Of a stretch of 64,000 nucleotides of DNA, positions 1-9,910 are shown piece after piece (within the stretch, counting starts at the first letter, position 1; every line of letters starts with the position of its first letter). The notes beneath the pieces were generated by a model that saw only the letters and a list, made by a program, of their open reading frames with translations, ran no database searches and was not told where the DNA came from. The position numbers and the translations under genes are program-made. The stretch is from Paracoccus aeridis. GTDB taxonomy: Bacteria > Pseudomonadota > Alphaproteobacteria > Rhodobacterales > Rhodobacteraceae. The stretch lies in assembly GCF_004923205.2 (NCBI RefSeq), contig NZ_SELD02000006.1, positions 1-64,000 of the forward strand. The letters run 5' to 3'.

Positions 1-891
1 CGCTGCGGCGGCTGCCGGCGCGGCCGTGGCGGCGGATGCGGCGCGGCGGGGGCGCGGCGCCGGGCGGGGCGACGAGGCCAGCGCACCCGGCGCGGGCTGG
101 ACGCCCGCTTCGGTCAGCGCCTGCGTGATCGCGGTGTCCTGCGACTGCGCACCGTCGAGATCCGTCACCGCCTCGTTCACCGCATCTTCCGCGGCGGGCG
201 CATTCGACAGCACCGACTCGTCGGTCGCCATCTCGACGGCGGCAAGGTCGCTTGCCTCGGCGGCGGCGGCGTCTGCCGCGGCCTGTTCGGCGGCGCGGCG
301 CGCGGCCTCGGCGTCGCTCATGGCGATCACGTCGCGCGCGTTCGGATCGGCGGGGATTTCCTCGGTCAGGGCGGTCGCGCGGGCGGTCGCGCCCAGCTTG
401 CCCATCGCGACGTCGTCGGCGGTCAGACCCGTGGGCCCGGGCGCGATCGCGACCTCGGACACCGGGCGCGGTTCGGCGCCGGCCGCGATCTGGTTCACGG
501 CCAGGCCGCTGCGTTCGGACAACTGCCCGCCGGGCTCGTCCGGCGCGGTGCGGGATTCACCCTGCACGGCGCGGATCACCGGCACGCCCGACACGTCGCG
601 GACCACCAGCTGATAGCCCCAGACGACGAGAAACAGCACCAGCAGGACCGAGACCAGCGCGCCAAGATAGTGCGTCAGCCGCGCGACCCGCCCGACCAGC
701 GTGTCGCGGCCCGTCAGCCCCGCCGCGCCCTCGTCGGTCGCGAAGCGCCCTTCGTCCCAGTCCTGGTCGTCGGTCCAGTCGGCATCGGCATGGCCGTGCG
801 CCTGGCCGGGCGCGTAGTCATGGTCCGCATAGGAACCGGCGCCCCGATGCGAGCCGTCGAATCCGCCAGAGCGGAAATCCACCACTGTCAT
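1..891 (-). CDS. Membrane-anchored Ala/Pro-rich protein downstream of argS, probable SPOR-domain protein (3' end outside window)
   Basis: The reading frame starts at ATG 891-889 (protein begins MTVVDFRSGG), preceded by an AGGA-type ribosome site, and stays open to base 1, so 297 codons are seen and the C-terminus is missing. The N-terminal 70 residues are acidic and cytoplasmic, one membrane segment lies at about residues 75-97 (LGALVSVLLVLFLVVWGY), and the rest is a periplasmic Ala/Pro/Glu-rich linker. This topology, directly downstream of argS, is that of the SPOR-domain peptidoglycan-binding proteins of Rhodobacterales. The SPOR domain itself would lie beyond the window edge, so the name is an inference from topology and position. 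Confidence 0.65.
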   Translation of the reverse strand, partial: MTVVDFRSGGFDGSHRGAGSYADHDYAPGQAHGHADADWTDDQDWDEGRFATDEGAAGLTGRDTLVGRVARLTHYLGALVSVLLVLFLVVWGYQLVVRDVSGVPVIRAVQGESRTAPDEPGGQLSERSGLAVNQIAAGAEPRPVSEVAIAPGPTGLTADDVAMGKLGATARATALTEEIPADPNARDVIAMSDAEAARRAAEQAAADAAAAEASDLAAVEMATDESVLSNAPAAEDAVNEAVTDLDGAQSQDTAITQALTEAGVQPAPGALASSPRPAPRPRRAASAATAAPAAAAA

Positions 892-969
892 GTTCTGTCC
901 TGCCCGTTTTGCCGGTTGACCCGGCTTGTCCGTTGACCGCTCAAGTCCCCCGGGCAGGCCACGCCTTGT

Positions 970-2715
970 TCAGCGCATTTCCTTTGCCGGAGTGACGCCC
1001 AAGATACCCAAACCCGCCGCGATTACAACGGCAACGCTTCGGACCAGCGCCATTTTCGCAGCCGTAGTGGCAGGATCGCCATCCTGCACGAACCGGAGTG
1101 CCGGATCGTCGTTGCCCCGGTTCCAGAGCGCGTGCAGGTCGGACGCGAGGTCGTAAAGATAGAACGCGATCCGGTGCGGCTCGTGCGCGCGGGCGGCGAT
1201 CTCGACCGTGCGCGGCCATTCGGCCAGGCGGCGGACAAGCGACAGTTCGGCCGGGTGCGAGATCCGGTCCATGTCCGCGCGGGCGAGAGCCCCGTCCGCG
1301 ACGTCCACGCCACCCTCGGCCGCGCGGGTCAGCACGCTGTTGATCCGGGCACTGGCATACTGGACGTACCAGACCGGGTTGTCCTTGGACTGCTCCAGCA
1401 CCTTGTCGAAGTCGAAATCCAGCGCCGCGTCGTTCTTGCGCGTCAGCATGTGGAAACGGGTCACGTCACGGCCCGCCTGCTCGACCACGTCGCGCAGCGT
1501 GACGAAGGTGCCGGCGCGCTTCGACATCTTGAAGGGCTCGCCGTTCTTGTAGAGCTTGACCAGCTGGATCAGCTTGACGTCCAGCGGCACCCGCCCGCCC
1601 GACAGCGCCGCGACCGCCGCCTGCATCCGCTTGACGTAGCCGCCGTGGTCGGCACCGAAGATGTCGATCAGCTGGTCGAAGCCGCGGTCGATCTTGTCCC
1701 AGTGATAGGCGATGTCGGGCGCGAAATAGGTCCAGCGCCCGTCCGATTTCCTGACCGGACGGTCCACGTCGTCGCCGTAGGCGGTGGAGCGGAACAGCGT
1801 CTGCTCGCGCGGCTCCCAGTCCTCGGGCAGCTTGCCCTTGGGGGGCTCCAGCACGCCCTCGTAGATCAGCCCGGCCTGATCCAGCCGCTCGATCGCGGCC
1901 TCGATCCGACCGGTGCCGTAGAGCGCCTTTTCCGAGGAATAGACGTCCATCTCGACCCCGAGCAGCGCGAGGTCGGCCCGGATCACCTCCATCATGTCTT
2001 CCATGGCGATGTCGCGGAGCTGGTCCAGCCATTCGGATTCCGGCTTGTCGAGCAGGCTGTCGCCGAAGCGATCCTTCAGCGCCTCGCCCACCGGGATGAG
2101 GTAGTCGCCCGGATACAGCCCCTCGCTGATCTGCGGCTCGAGCCCGTGCGCCTCGCGGTAGCGTTCATAGGCCGACCGCGCGAGCACGTCGACCTGCGCG
2201 CCGCCGTCGTTGACGTAGTATTCGCGCGTGACGTCGTGGCCCGCGAAGGCCAGCAGGTTTGCGAGCGCGTCCCCGAACACCGCGCCGCGCATGTGGCCCA
2301 CGTGCATCGGCCCGGTGGGGTTGGCGGACACGAACTCGACGTTGATCCTCTGGCCGCTGCCCGGCGCGATGCGGCCGTAGCCGTCGCCCTGGGCGAGCGC
2401 CGCGCGCAGCACCTCGTGCCACTGCCCGGTCGCGAGGCGCAGGTTCAGGAAGCCCGGCCCCGCGACCTCGGCCGAGGTGATGCGCGGATCCGTGCCCAGC
2501 CGTGCGGCCAGCGCGTCGGCGATGTCGCGGGGCTTTGCCCTCGCGGGCTTCGCCAGCACCATCGCCGCGTTCGTGGCCATGTCCCCGTGCGCGGGGTCGC
2601 GCGGCGGCTCGACCGCGACGGCGGCAAGGTCGAGGCCCGCGGGCAGCGCCCCCTCGTCCATCATGGCGGTCAGCGTATCGACCACGAGCGCGCGGATGTC
2701 GGCGAAAATGTTCAT
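970..2715 (-). CDS. argS: Arginyl-tRNA synthetase
   Basis: Class I aminoacyl-tRNA synthetase that charges tRNA-Arg in the cytoplasm. The 581-residue protein has the N-terminal Add1 tRNA-binding domain (about residues 1-90), the ATP-binding HIGH motif as HVGH at residues 138-141 within [13 protein letters not shown], the KMSK motif (KMSKRAGTF), and the C-terminal DALR anticodon-binding domain with WNRGNDD near the end. Length is normal for the family. Two ATG codons are adjacent (2718 and 2715); I chose the second because the weak GGGA ribosome site is better spaced. The frame is open further upstream but there the sequence no longer resembles ArgRS. The SPOR-type gene follows 78 bp downstream on the same strand, probably in one operon. 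Confidence 0.97.
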   Translation of the reverse strand: MNIFADIRALVVDTLTAMMDEGALPAGLDLAAVAVEPPRDPAHGDMATNAAMVLAKPARAKPRDIADALAARLGTDPRITSAEVAGPGFLNLRLATGQWHEVLRAALAQGDGYGRIAPGSGQRINVEFVSANPTGPMHVGHMRGAVFGDALANLLAFAGHDVTREYYVNDGGAQVDVLARSAYERYREAHGLEPQISEGLYPGDYLIPVGEALKDRFGDSLLDKPESEWLDQLRDIAMEDMMEVIRADLALLGVEMDVYSSEKALYGTGRIEAAIERLDQAGLIYEGVLEPPKGKLPEDWEPREQTLFRSTAYGDDVDRPVRKSDGRWTYFAPDIAYHWDKIDRGFDQLIDIFGADHGGYVKRMQAAVAALSGGRVPLDVKLIQLVKLYKNGEPFKMSKRAGTFVTLRDVVEQAGRDVTRFHMLTRKNDAALDFDFDKVLEQSKDNPVWYVQYASARINSVLTRAAEGGVDVADGALARADMDRISHPAELSLVRRLAEWPRTVEIAARAHEPHRIAFYLYDLASDLHALWNRGNDDPALRFVQDGDPATTAAKMALVRSVAVVIAAGLGILGVTPAKEMR

Positions 2716-2895
2716 CATCAGGTCCCGTCTGTTGTCCGATCCGATACCGAAAGCCCCCGCTCGCCGCAACAGCGGGGCCATTCCGGGTGCGTCCGGCGCG
2801 CAACGACCGCGGGACGCGGGTTATGCCTGCGCTTGCAGCCGGCCGGGCCCGCACGGCAGATGGAACGGAGCCGAACACGGAGGAACAACCGCCGA

Positions 2896-4728
2896 ATGAA
2901 CGGACCTGACCCGACCTTCCAGGCGGCCGACGTGCTGGTCGACCTGCGCATCCTGGCCACGACCGACCTGCACATGCACCTGCTGCCGCAGGACGACTTC
3001 ACCGGCCGCCCGGCGCCCGGGCGCGGGCTGGCGGGCGTCGCCACGCTGGTCGAGCGGGAACGGGCGACGCATCCCAATACGGTCCTTCTCGACAACGGCG
3101 ACGTCCTGAACGGCAGCCCGGCGGCGGAGTTCCTGGACCCGCGCCTGCCCCACCCGATGATCGCGGCAATGAACGCGTGCCGCTATGACGCGGCGACGCT
3201 GGGCAATCACGACTTCGATGCGGGCCCCGCGGCGCTGGTCGCCGCGCTGGCGCAGGTACGGTTCCCGTTCGCCGTGACGAACGCGACGCTTCGAGGCGCG
3301 CGGGGGCGGATCGCGCCGTTCGTGGTGCTCGACCGGCACGTCACGGACCGGGCCGGGACCGCGCACCCCCTGCGGATCGGCGTCGTGGGCTTTCTTCCGC
3401 CGCGCACAGTCGCGTGGAACCCCGGTCTCGCCGCCCGACTGCGGATCACCGACCCGGTGGAGGCGGCGCGCGCCGCCATCCCGCTGCTGCGGCGGGCGGG
3501 GGCCGACGTGATCGTCGCGCTCTGCCATTCCGGGATCGGGGCAGGTGCGGACATGACGATGGCGGACGATGCAGCCGTGGCCGTCGCCTGCCTCGACGGG
3601 GTCGACGCGGTGGTCGCGGGGCACACGCACGCGGTCTTTCCGGGGCCGGACCATGCGGCCTGCGACAAGGTCGATCCGGTCGCGGGCACTCTGGGCGGCA
3701 AGCCGGCCGTCATGCCGGGCTTCTGGGGCTCGCACCTCGGGATCATCGATCTTGCGCTGCGGCGGGACGGCACGGGGTGGCGGGTCGCGGAAGGCTCGGG
3801 CAGGATCGAGCCCGCGGGGGACGCGCCCCCTGCCCCGTTGCCCGCCCCGGCGCTGCACGGCCTCGCCTCCGCGGCCGCCCGGATGCAGCACCGCCTCGCG
3901 CGCACGGCCCGCCCGATCCACAACCACTTCGCGCTTCTGGGCCACGACCCGGCCACCGGGATCGTCGCGGCGGCCCAGCGCTGGCACGTGCGCCGCGCGC
4001 TGCGCGGCCGCCCGGCGTCGATGCCCGTCCTGTCGGCGGCTGCGCCCGGCCGCGCTGGAGGGCGCAGCGGCCCGCATCATTATACCGACATCCCGCCGGG
4101 TCCGATCACCGCGCTGGCGCTGTCGGACCTGTGCCCCTGGCCCAACCGGCTCTGCGCGGTCGAACTGACCGGGGCAGACGCGGCCGACTGGCTGGAACGC
4201 GCGTCCTCGATCTTTGCGCGACTGCGGCCCGGAGCCGGGGACCACCCGCTGATCGACCCACGCTTCCCCGGCTACAACTTCGACGTGATCCACGGCCTCA
4301 CCTGGCGCATCGACCCGAGCCAGCCCGCGCGCTACGGGCCGAGCGGCGAGCTGATCGACGCCGCCGCCCGCCGCATCACCGGCCTGCGCCACCTGGGCAA
4401 GACGGTCGCGCCCGAGGACCGCTTCATCCTCGCGACCCACGGGTTCCGGCTGGCAGACGGCGGGCTGTTCGGCCCGCTCGCCGCCGGCCTGCGGACGGTC
4501 TTGGTGGACGGCCCTCCCGTCCGCGACGTGCTGCGCCGCTATCTCGGCAGACGTCGCAGGCTCGACGACCCCGCCCCTAAACCGTGGCGCTTCGCCCCCC
4601 TCCCCGGCACGACGACGGTGTTCGACACCGGCACCGGCGCGCTGGCCCACCTGCCGGACCTCGACGTGCCCTGCGAGCCGGTCGGCACGACAAGCGACGG
4701 CTTCTTTCGCCTTCGCGTCGGACTTTGA
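2896..4728 (+). CDS. cpdB: 2',3'-cyclic-nucleotide 2'-phosphodiesterase/3'-nucleotidase family protein
   Basis: A 610-residue two-domain nucleotidase. The N-terminal calcineurin-type metallophosphatase domain shows the metal-binding motifs in order: DLHMH (residues 24-28), DNGDVLNG, GNHDF (residues 103-107), CHSGIG and GHTHAVF. The C-terminal 5'-nucleotidase domain contains the NFDVIHGLTW motif and conserved PFDN-like substrate-binding surroundings. The family hydrolyses 2',3'-cyclic nucleotides and 3'-nucleotides, usually in the periplasm. Here the start at 2896, set by GGAGG 12 nt upstream, gives no signal peptide, so the enzyme looks cytoplasmic or the export route is unusual. It is divergent from argS across 180 bp and stands alone. 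The exact substrate is not shown by sequence. Confidence 0.85.
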   Translation: MNGPDPTFQAADVLVDLRILATTDLHMHLLPQDDFTGRPAPGRGLAGVATLVERERATHPNTVLLDNGDVLNGSPAAEFLDPRLPHPMIAAMNACRYDAATLGNHDFDAGPAALVAALAQVRFPFAVTNATLRGARGRIAPFVVLDRHVTDRAGTAHPLRIGVVGFLPPRTVAWNPGLAARLRITDPVEAARAAIPLLRRAGADVIVALCHSGIGAGADMTMADDAAVAVACLDGVDAVVAGHTHAVFPGPDHAACDKVDPVAGTLGGKPAVMPGFWGSHLGIIDLALRRDGTGWRVAEGSGRIEPAGDAPPAPLPAPALHGLASAAARMQHRLARTARPIHNHFALLGHDPATGIVAAAQRWHVRRALRGRPASMPVLSAAAPGRAGGRSGPHHYTDIPPGPITALALSDLCPWPNRLCAVELTGADAADWLERASSIFARLRPGAGDHPLIDPRFPGYNFDVIHGLTWRIDPSQPARYGPSGELIDAAARRITGLRHLGKTVAPEDRFILATHGFRLADGGLFGPLAAGLRTVLVDGPPVRDVLRRYLGRRRRLDDPAPKPWRFAPLPGTTTVFDTGTGALAHLPDLDVPCEPVGTTSDGFFRLRVGL

Positions 4729-5201
4729 ACGACCGACCTGCTGCTGAAGAAGGACGACAGCCACGCGGGGCTTGTCGTCGAGGCGGCGGGCCCGGGCCGC
4801 CCATGTAAAGGCGGCGCCGGAGGATTCTGCTTCTCCGCGCTGACCGAGGGATTGATCGCCACTATTTGCAAGGAAGCAGCCTGCGCTGGATCGCATCGTC
4901 GGCTACCTCTGGGCGATAAGGCCTGATCTAAGCCACAGGCTGAACGCGCGAGATAGCCCGCCACTCGCGCTGCCTGCCCTGCCCCCCGCGGCGGCCGGAC
5001 GCGGCAAGAAGACCACACGTCGCAGTTGATCCACGGAATAGTTAACACACCCCTTCCAACCGTCACCGCGGTCAACTAAGGACGCGGCGAGGGGTGGCAC
5101 GGTCATGTTCTCGTTGTGAGTTGAAGATTGCTGCCGAGTGATCGTGGGCGGCGTGGTGCGCCCTGCGGTCGGTATGTTGCCCTTTGGGAAGAGTGCGGAG
5201 C
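4729..5201. other. 473-bp intergenic region without a recognisable gene
   Basis: The stretch between the nucleotidase and the first glycan-locus gene holds no frame I can assign. It is less GC-rich than its surroundings in places (for example around 5035-5060). A 6-bp GC hairpin at 4782-4801 could end transcription from the nucleotidase but lacks a U-tract. Open stretches exist on both strands (minus 4903-5106; plus about 4732-4925) without family resemblance. The promoter of the glycan locus should lie near the 3' end, but no convincing -35/-10 pair was found. Confidence 0.5.
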
Positions 5202-6626
5202 ATGTTCACGTTCATCGTTGATGGACGCGTCGGGGAAGTGGCGCGCGGGGTCCTGCCCGGGAACGCCGGGGTCGAAGTGATCGACCCGGCGGACGGCCCG
5301 GTCGGGCCCGACTATCTCGTCGACCGGCCCGTGCTCGCCTCGATCGCGCTTGCCGGTCGCGCGGGTGATCTTCATGCCGCCCTGGGTGCCAGCACGCACG
5401 CGCAGCTCCCCGTGGTCGAGCTGGATCCCGAACATCCCCAGGCCGGCGGGACGGAGTTGATGCGGCTGCTGATGGACCAGGTCGCCGCGTCCCATCGCCA
5501 TATCGGCGAGGCGCGCGCGGCGGCCGCGCAGCTGCGTTCCGAAGGCATCGGCATCAAGACCCGCCTGCGCGAGATCGAGGCGCTGCTCTACAGCCTCGGC
5601 AGCCCGCAGTTTTCCAGGGCGCTGAGCTGGCAGCCGATGGGCGCCATGCTGAAGCTGACGTCGGGGCAGTCGGTCGGACAGGCCCTGCCGATCAGCGCGG
5701 TCGGCCTTTCCGCGATCGACCTGTGGTTCCCGCAGGTGGTCATGCCCGAGATCGCGGGCCTGGCCGCGGCCGTCGAGGACGGCGCCGGCAATGCCTATCC
5801 GCTTCAGCCGGTCAGCCCCGACATGGGGCTTGAAACGGGCTGGCTGCGCTTCAGCCTGGCCGAGCCGATCGTCGGGATCGGCCGCGACTGCCGGCTGAAA
5901 CTGACCTGGACCGGCAGCGGCAGCATCTCGCTGGGGCTGAGCCAGCCGGTTGCGGACCCCCGCTTCCGCGCGACCCTCGACACCGGCGGCGGACCCGAAG
6001 AGACGCTGGCGCTCGGCGCGTGGCAGTCGGTGGGCGGCGTGCGGCTGCCCGCCTGCGCCCCGGTTTTTTCCAACGGCCGCGCCGGATCGGTCCGCGAGGC
6101 GGACTTCGTCCGCCCGTCGGCCCTGCCCGCGCCGGAACTGTTCGCGAGGCCGCCGATGGCCGCGGACCATGTATCGGCCGCCTTCTGGGGGAAGGAGGAT
6201 GCAATCCTCGTTCATCCCTCGCGCAGCGGTCCGGCCTGCGCGATCCTGCGCGACATCGACCTGGCGGGCCTGTCGCACGTCTGCGCCCTCGTGACCGTGG
6301 GGCACGAACGGGCGCCGAGCCTCAACTTCGCGGTCGGCGTCGCGCCCCACGGGATGGTGGATGAGGACGGGTTCTGGCAGTACCACCTCGGTCCCTGGAT
6401 GACGGGGCTGCCGCCCAACGGGTGGGGTCAGGCCCACTGCATTCCCGTGGAACCGATCACGGGCAAGGCCGACATCCTGCTGGCGACGTCGCTTGCAACC
6501 GACACGCCGAACGACTTCAGCTGGGGCCTGTTCCGCGGCTTCCGCTTCGCGCGCCAAGCGCAGGAGGACACCGTCGCGGCGCCCCGGCACAAGGCCGCCG
6601 GCAAGCAGAGGGCGGCAAGGACGTGA
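5202..6626 (+). CDS. Uncharacterised protein of surface-glycan locus
   Basis: A 474-residue protein that I do not recognise with confidence; it may belong to a DUF6212-type family seen beside glycosyltransferases in Rhodobacteraceae. The first 150 residues form a mixed alpha/beta module; residues about 100-135 are helical (MDQVAASHRHIGEARAAAAQ). The remainder is rich in beta strands, suggesting one or two jelly-roll or carbohydrate-binding-like sandwiches. There is no signal peptide or membrane segment. The ATG at 5202 has GGAAGAG 8 nt upstream; a TTG at 5184 in the same frame is a less likely start. The next gene starts at GTG 6623, overlapping the stop codon, so the two are translationally coupled and the protein probably works with that glycosyltransferase. 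Confidence 0.7.
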   Translation: MFTFIVDGRVGEVARGVLPGNAGVEVIDPADGPVGPDYLVDRPVLASIALAGRAGDLHAALGASTHAQLPVVELDPEHPQAGGTELMRLLMDQVAASHRHIGEARAAAAQLRSEGIGIKTRLREIEALLYSLGSPQFSRALSWQPMGAMLKLTSGQSVGQALPISAVGLSAIDLWFPQVVMPEIAGLAAAVEDGAGNAYPLQPVSPDMGLETGWLRFSLAEPIVGIGRDCRLKLTWTGSGSISLGLSQPVADPRFRATLDTGGGPEETLALGAWQSVGGVRLPACAPVFSNGRAGSVREADFVRPSALPAPELFARPPMAADHVSAAFWGKEDAILVHPSRSGPACAILRDIDLAGLSHVCALVTVGHERAPSLNFAVGVAPHGMVDEDGFWQYHLGPWMTGLPPNGWGQAHCIPVEPITGKADILLATSLATDTPNDFSWGLFRGFRFARQAQEDTVAAPRHKAAGKQRAART

Positions 6627-9298
6627 CGCGGACCAGATGCGCCGTCACCGCAGGCAGCCCGTCCAAGCCCCCGCGTTCGCGGCGGACGGAGCCTGCAATC
6701 ACGGTCGTCATCCCGATCAAGGGCCATCCGGTCCTGCTTGACGATGCGATCGCATCAGTCCAGCGCGAGATGCAGGCCGGGACGATCCAGCGCCTGATCG
6801 CGGTCAACGACGGCTGCAGCTACCCGGAAACGCTGGAAAGCCTGGCCGGCTGGCGGGCGCTGCTGGGCGACGGCATCCGCGTCCTGCACTGCAGCAACGC
6901 GGGCCTGAGCGCCGCGCGCAACCGCGGGATCGAGGCCGCGCTGAAGGCAGATCCCAAGGTCGACGCGGTCTTCCTGCTGGATGCGGACAACATGCTCGCG
7001 CCCGGCGCCGGCGCGGCCATGTGCAGGCTGCTCAAGGCGAACCCGCAGGCCGACTGGCTGTATCCCGATTTCGACTTCTTCGGGCAGGACGGGCATTACA
7101 TCACCGACCGCAGCTACGAGCTGCTGTTTCACGCCCACATCAACGTCTGCGAGGCCGGAAGCCTGATCCGCCGCCGGGTGTTCGACGCCGGCATCCGCTT
7201 CGACGAGGGCATGCGGCGCGGCTATGAGGACTGGGACTTCTGGCTTTCCGCGGCAAAGGAGGGGTTCCGCGGACAGGCCGCCGCCCAGCCCCTGCTTCTC
7301 TACCGCAAGCGTCCCGTGAGCATGCTGAGCAATTCGCACGATGCCGACCGCGAGTTGCGCGGCTATCTTGAAAAGAAGCACGACTGGCTGTTCAACACGC
7401 CGCGACTGCTGGAACTCGAGGCAGAGCGCTTCCCCCGCTTCGCGGTGATCGAGGGCGAAGGGGACACCGCCCGGCTGCAGACCGATCCGGGGCAAGGCCA
7501 CGAGATCACGCTGAAGGAACTCGAGCGCCGGATCATGGCGCACTTCGCCGAACCCTTCGCCAACCACGCGCCGGCCTATCTCGTCTTCCTGCGCGAGGGG
7601 GTTTCGGCGCGGCTGAGCGAACACCGGCTGCTGCACGGCTTCTTCTGGAATGCGGAGCGGCGCTGGGTCCGGTGCGAGGACCGGCCGAACTTCGACCTGT
7701 TCTACCTGGAAAGCTCGCCCGGCGGCCACACGATCAGCATGGACCACAGCGCCGACCGGCTGGCGGACGGCGTAGTGATCGACCTGAACGCGCTCCACGA
7801 TCTCGCCACGATCTCGAACGAGGATGCGCTGCGCCGCATCGACCAGGTATCCTCGGGCTTCCGCGTGCGCGGCTGGTCGATGACGCTGGAGCGTATGACC
7901 AGGCTGAACGACCGCACCGCCAGCGCACCGGAACTGCTGCGCAGCTTCGTTCTCCAGCTGAGCCGCAGCCGCTTCCGCGCGTCGCTGGACCAGCGCTGGG
8001 AATGGCGCGAACAGGGCGGCGCCGTCGATCGCGGGACCGCCGTGCAGATCCCGCGCAAGGTCTCGGACGGCGGTGTCGTGTTTCCGCTGCTGAAAAATCC
8101 CCGGCAACGTGACGTCGCCTTCGTCCTTCCGATCTTCGATTTCGGCGGGGTCGAGAAGGTCGTGGCCTCGATGGCGCGCGAACTTGCGCAGAACGGATAC
8201 CGCTGCCACCTCGTCACCGCGAGCGACCGGCCGATCCATCCCGACGGCTGGGCGCTGCAGGCCTTTGCCACGGTAAACTGGATGCCCGACGCCAGCGCCA
8301 TCGACTGGACCGGGACCGAATTCCTGGGCACGGCCGAGCCGAGCTGGGGCAACAACCGCGAAAAGGCCGACCTGATCGGGCTGCTGTCCTCGATGGACGT
8401 GGTGATCAACGCCCATTCGGGCGCGCTGCACAAGGTGGCCGATCACCTGCGCCGGCGCGGGATCATCATGATCGACCACGAGCACCTGCTGGAGCGCAGC
8501 ACCTACGGCCGCAACTACGGCCCGCCGAAACTGGCACTGGCCTACGAATATGCCTACGACCTGATCCTGACGTGCTCCGAGGCGCTGCGGACCTGGCTGC
8601 ATGGTCATGGCATCCCGCGCGAAAAGCTGATGGCGGTGGTCAATGCGCCGGGCTATCCGCTGCCCCCCGGCACGGCCCGCAAGGTCATGGAGGACCGGGC
8701 GAAGCGCGATCCCTCCAAGCCGCTGCGCGTGCTTTTCATGGGCCGGCTGGACCCGCAGAAGGGCGTGCACCGGCTGTCGGCAATCTACAACGCGCTCGCG
8801 CTCAGGGCGCCGCAGATCAGCCTGACCATCGCCGGCGGCTCGGTCGTGGACACCCACGGCGCCGAGTTCTCGTTCCCGCGCGAAACCCGGATGATGGGAC
8901 CGGTGCGCGGGCAGGATGCGCTGACCCGCCTTCTGGCCAACGCGGACGTGATGGTCCTGCCCTCGCACTACGAGGGCCTGCCCCTTTCCGTGCTCGAGGC
9001 GCAGCGCTGCGGCGTCGTCGTGGTGGCCACGGATGTCGGCGCAATGGACGAGGCGATCGAGCACGGCAAGACCGGCTTCATCCTGCCCGAGGCCGGGTGC
9101 GAGGACAGCTTCTTCCGGATGATCACCGAACTGGACCGGGACCGGGCGCTTCTGGCCCGGGTCTCGCGCAATTCGGCCAGCATGGCGCGCGACTGGTCGC
9201 TGGCGACCGCGCCCCTGCTCGCCTGGCTGAAACGACGGGCGGGCGGCGTTGCCCCCGAAGGGAACAGCCTTGACCAACTTGAAACCTGCAGGAGCTAG
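6623..9298 (+). CDS. Bifunctional glycosyltransferase, GT2 domain fused to GT4 domain
   Basis: An 891-residue fusion. Residues about 25-290 are a GT2 (GT-A fold) transferase: ITVVIPIKG, the nucleotide-sugar segment NAGLSAARNRG, and LLDADN as the DxD-type metal site. Residues about 490-880 are a GT4 (GT-B fold) transferase: FDFGGVEKVVASMA at its N-terminal half, VLFMGRLDPQKGVHRL, and the EGLPLSVLEAQRCG nucleotide-sugar motif with the GT4 E-x7-E glutamates. The middle 200 residues are unassigned. The start is GTG 6623, overlapping the preceding stop (GTGA) with AAGGA upstream. Both sites look intact, so it could add two sugars in sequence. It is cytoplasmic; acceptor and sugars are unknown. Confidence 0.88.
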   Translation: MTRTRCAVTAGSPSKPPRSRRTEPAITVVIPIKGHPVLLDDAIASVQREMQAGTIQRLIAVNDGCSYPETLESLAGWRALLGDGIRVLHCSNAGLSAARNRGIEAALKADPKVDAVFLLDADNMLAPGAGAAMCRLLKANPQADWLYPDFDFFGQDGHYITDRSYELLFHAHINVCEAGSLIRRRVFDAGIRFDEGMRRGYEDWDFWLSAAKEGFRGQAAAQPLLLYRKRPVSMLSNSHDADRELRGYLEKKHDWLFNTPRLLELEAERFPRFAVIEGEGDTARLQTDPGQGHEITLKELERRIMAHFAEPFANHAPAYLVFLREGVSARLSEHRLLHGFFWNAERRWVRCEDRPNFDLFYLESSPGGHTISMDHSADRLADGVVIDLNALHDLATISNEDALRRIDQVSSGFRVRGWSMTLERMTRLNDRTASAPELLRSFVLQLSRSRFRASLDQRWEWREQGGAVDRGTAVQIPRKVSDGGVVFPLLKNPRQRDVAFVLPIFDFGGVEKVVASMARELAQNGYRCHLVTASDRPIHPDGWALQAFATVNWMPDASAIDWTGTEFLGTAEPSWGNNREKADLIGLLSSMDVVINAHSGALHKVADHLRRRGIIMIDHEHLLERSTYGRNYGPPKLALAYEYAYDLILTCSEALRTWLHGHGIPREKLMAVVNAPGYPLPPGTARKVMEDRAKRDPSKPLRVLFMGRLDPQKGVHRLSAIYNALALRAPQISLTIAGGSVVDTHGAEFSFPRETRMMGPVRGQDALTRLLANADVMVLPSHYEGLPLSVLEAQRCGVVVVATDVGAMDEAIEHGKTGFILPEAGCEDSFFRMITELDRDRALLARVSRNSASMARDWSLATAPLLAWLKRRAGGVAPEGNSLDQLETCRS

Positions 9299-9300
9299 AC

Positions 9301-9855
9301 GTGACGACTCTCTATGAAGCCGCAATGCGCAATTTCCGCGCTGCAGCCGATGTTCTGGAAGCACTCCGGTCCGCCCGAGTCGACCTGCTGGGCGAAGCCC
9401 GCAACGGGCTGACCGGCCGTCCGCGCCTGGCCCTGCGCGGCGGCTACAACGACGTGACGTCGGCGTTCGGGGCCTGTCTGCCGGCCAGCGGCCGGGCCGA
9501 GATCCTGGGCTCCGAGGACGGCACGGCGGTGGAACTGCGCTGCACCGGCGCCGACTGGCTGACGCTGGAAGGCACGCTGTCGGACGACGGAACGGCCGAA
9601 CTCTGCTACGTCGAGATGGAGGTCGGCTCGGACCGCCCGATGGTCGCCGACGTCTTCCTGCGCGAGTTCGTCATGGACGGATCGGTGCGCGACTCCGGGC
9701 ACCGCGAAGTCCATCTCGCCCCCGGCGCGGCCACCGTCTGCAAGCTGGCGCTGCACGACGTCGCGGACGACGTGACCGGCCGTCGCGTGATCATCCACCT
9801 GCGCCAGCCCGCCCCGCGGGTGATCCTGGAACGCCTGGCCGTCACCCTGACCTGA
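9301..9855 (+). CDS. Hypothetical beta-rich protein of glycan locus
   Basis: A 184-residue protein starting at GTG 9301, three bases after the stop of the glycosyltransferase, with GGAG upstream. A short helical N-terminus (residues 1-35) precedes about 140 residues of alternating hydrophobic/polar pattern that predict a beta sandwich. There is no signal peptide, membrane segment or catalytic motif I can name. Its place between glycosyltransferases and its tight coupling imply a role in glycan building or export, for example as an accessory or carbohydrate-binding subunit. I do not recognise the family. Confidence 0.65.
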   Translation: MTTLYEAAMRNFRAAADVLEALRSARVDLLGEARNGLTGRPRLALRGGYNDVTSAFGACLPASGRAEILGSEDGTAVELRCTGADWLTLEGTLSDDGTAELCYVEMEVGSDRPMVADVFLREFVMDGSVRDSGHREVHLAPGAATVCKLALHDVADDVTGRRVIIHLRQPAPRVILERLAVTLT

Positions 9856-9910
9856 CCGGACCCATGCAGATCGCGACACCACTCATCAGGACCCCGGAAG
9901 GTCGTGGGCA

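Noticed and set aside
1132..2890. A long open frame on the plus strand runs antisense through argS and joins the nucleotidase frame.
   Set aside because: Its translation is rich in Arg, His, Val and Asp and mirrors ArgRS codons; ArgRS motifs on the other strand are complete. It is GC-driven.
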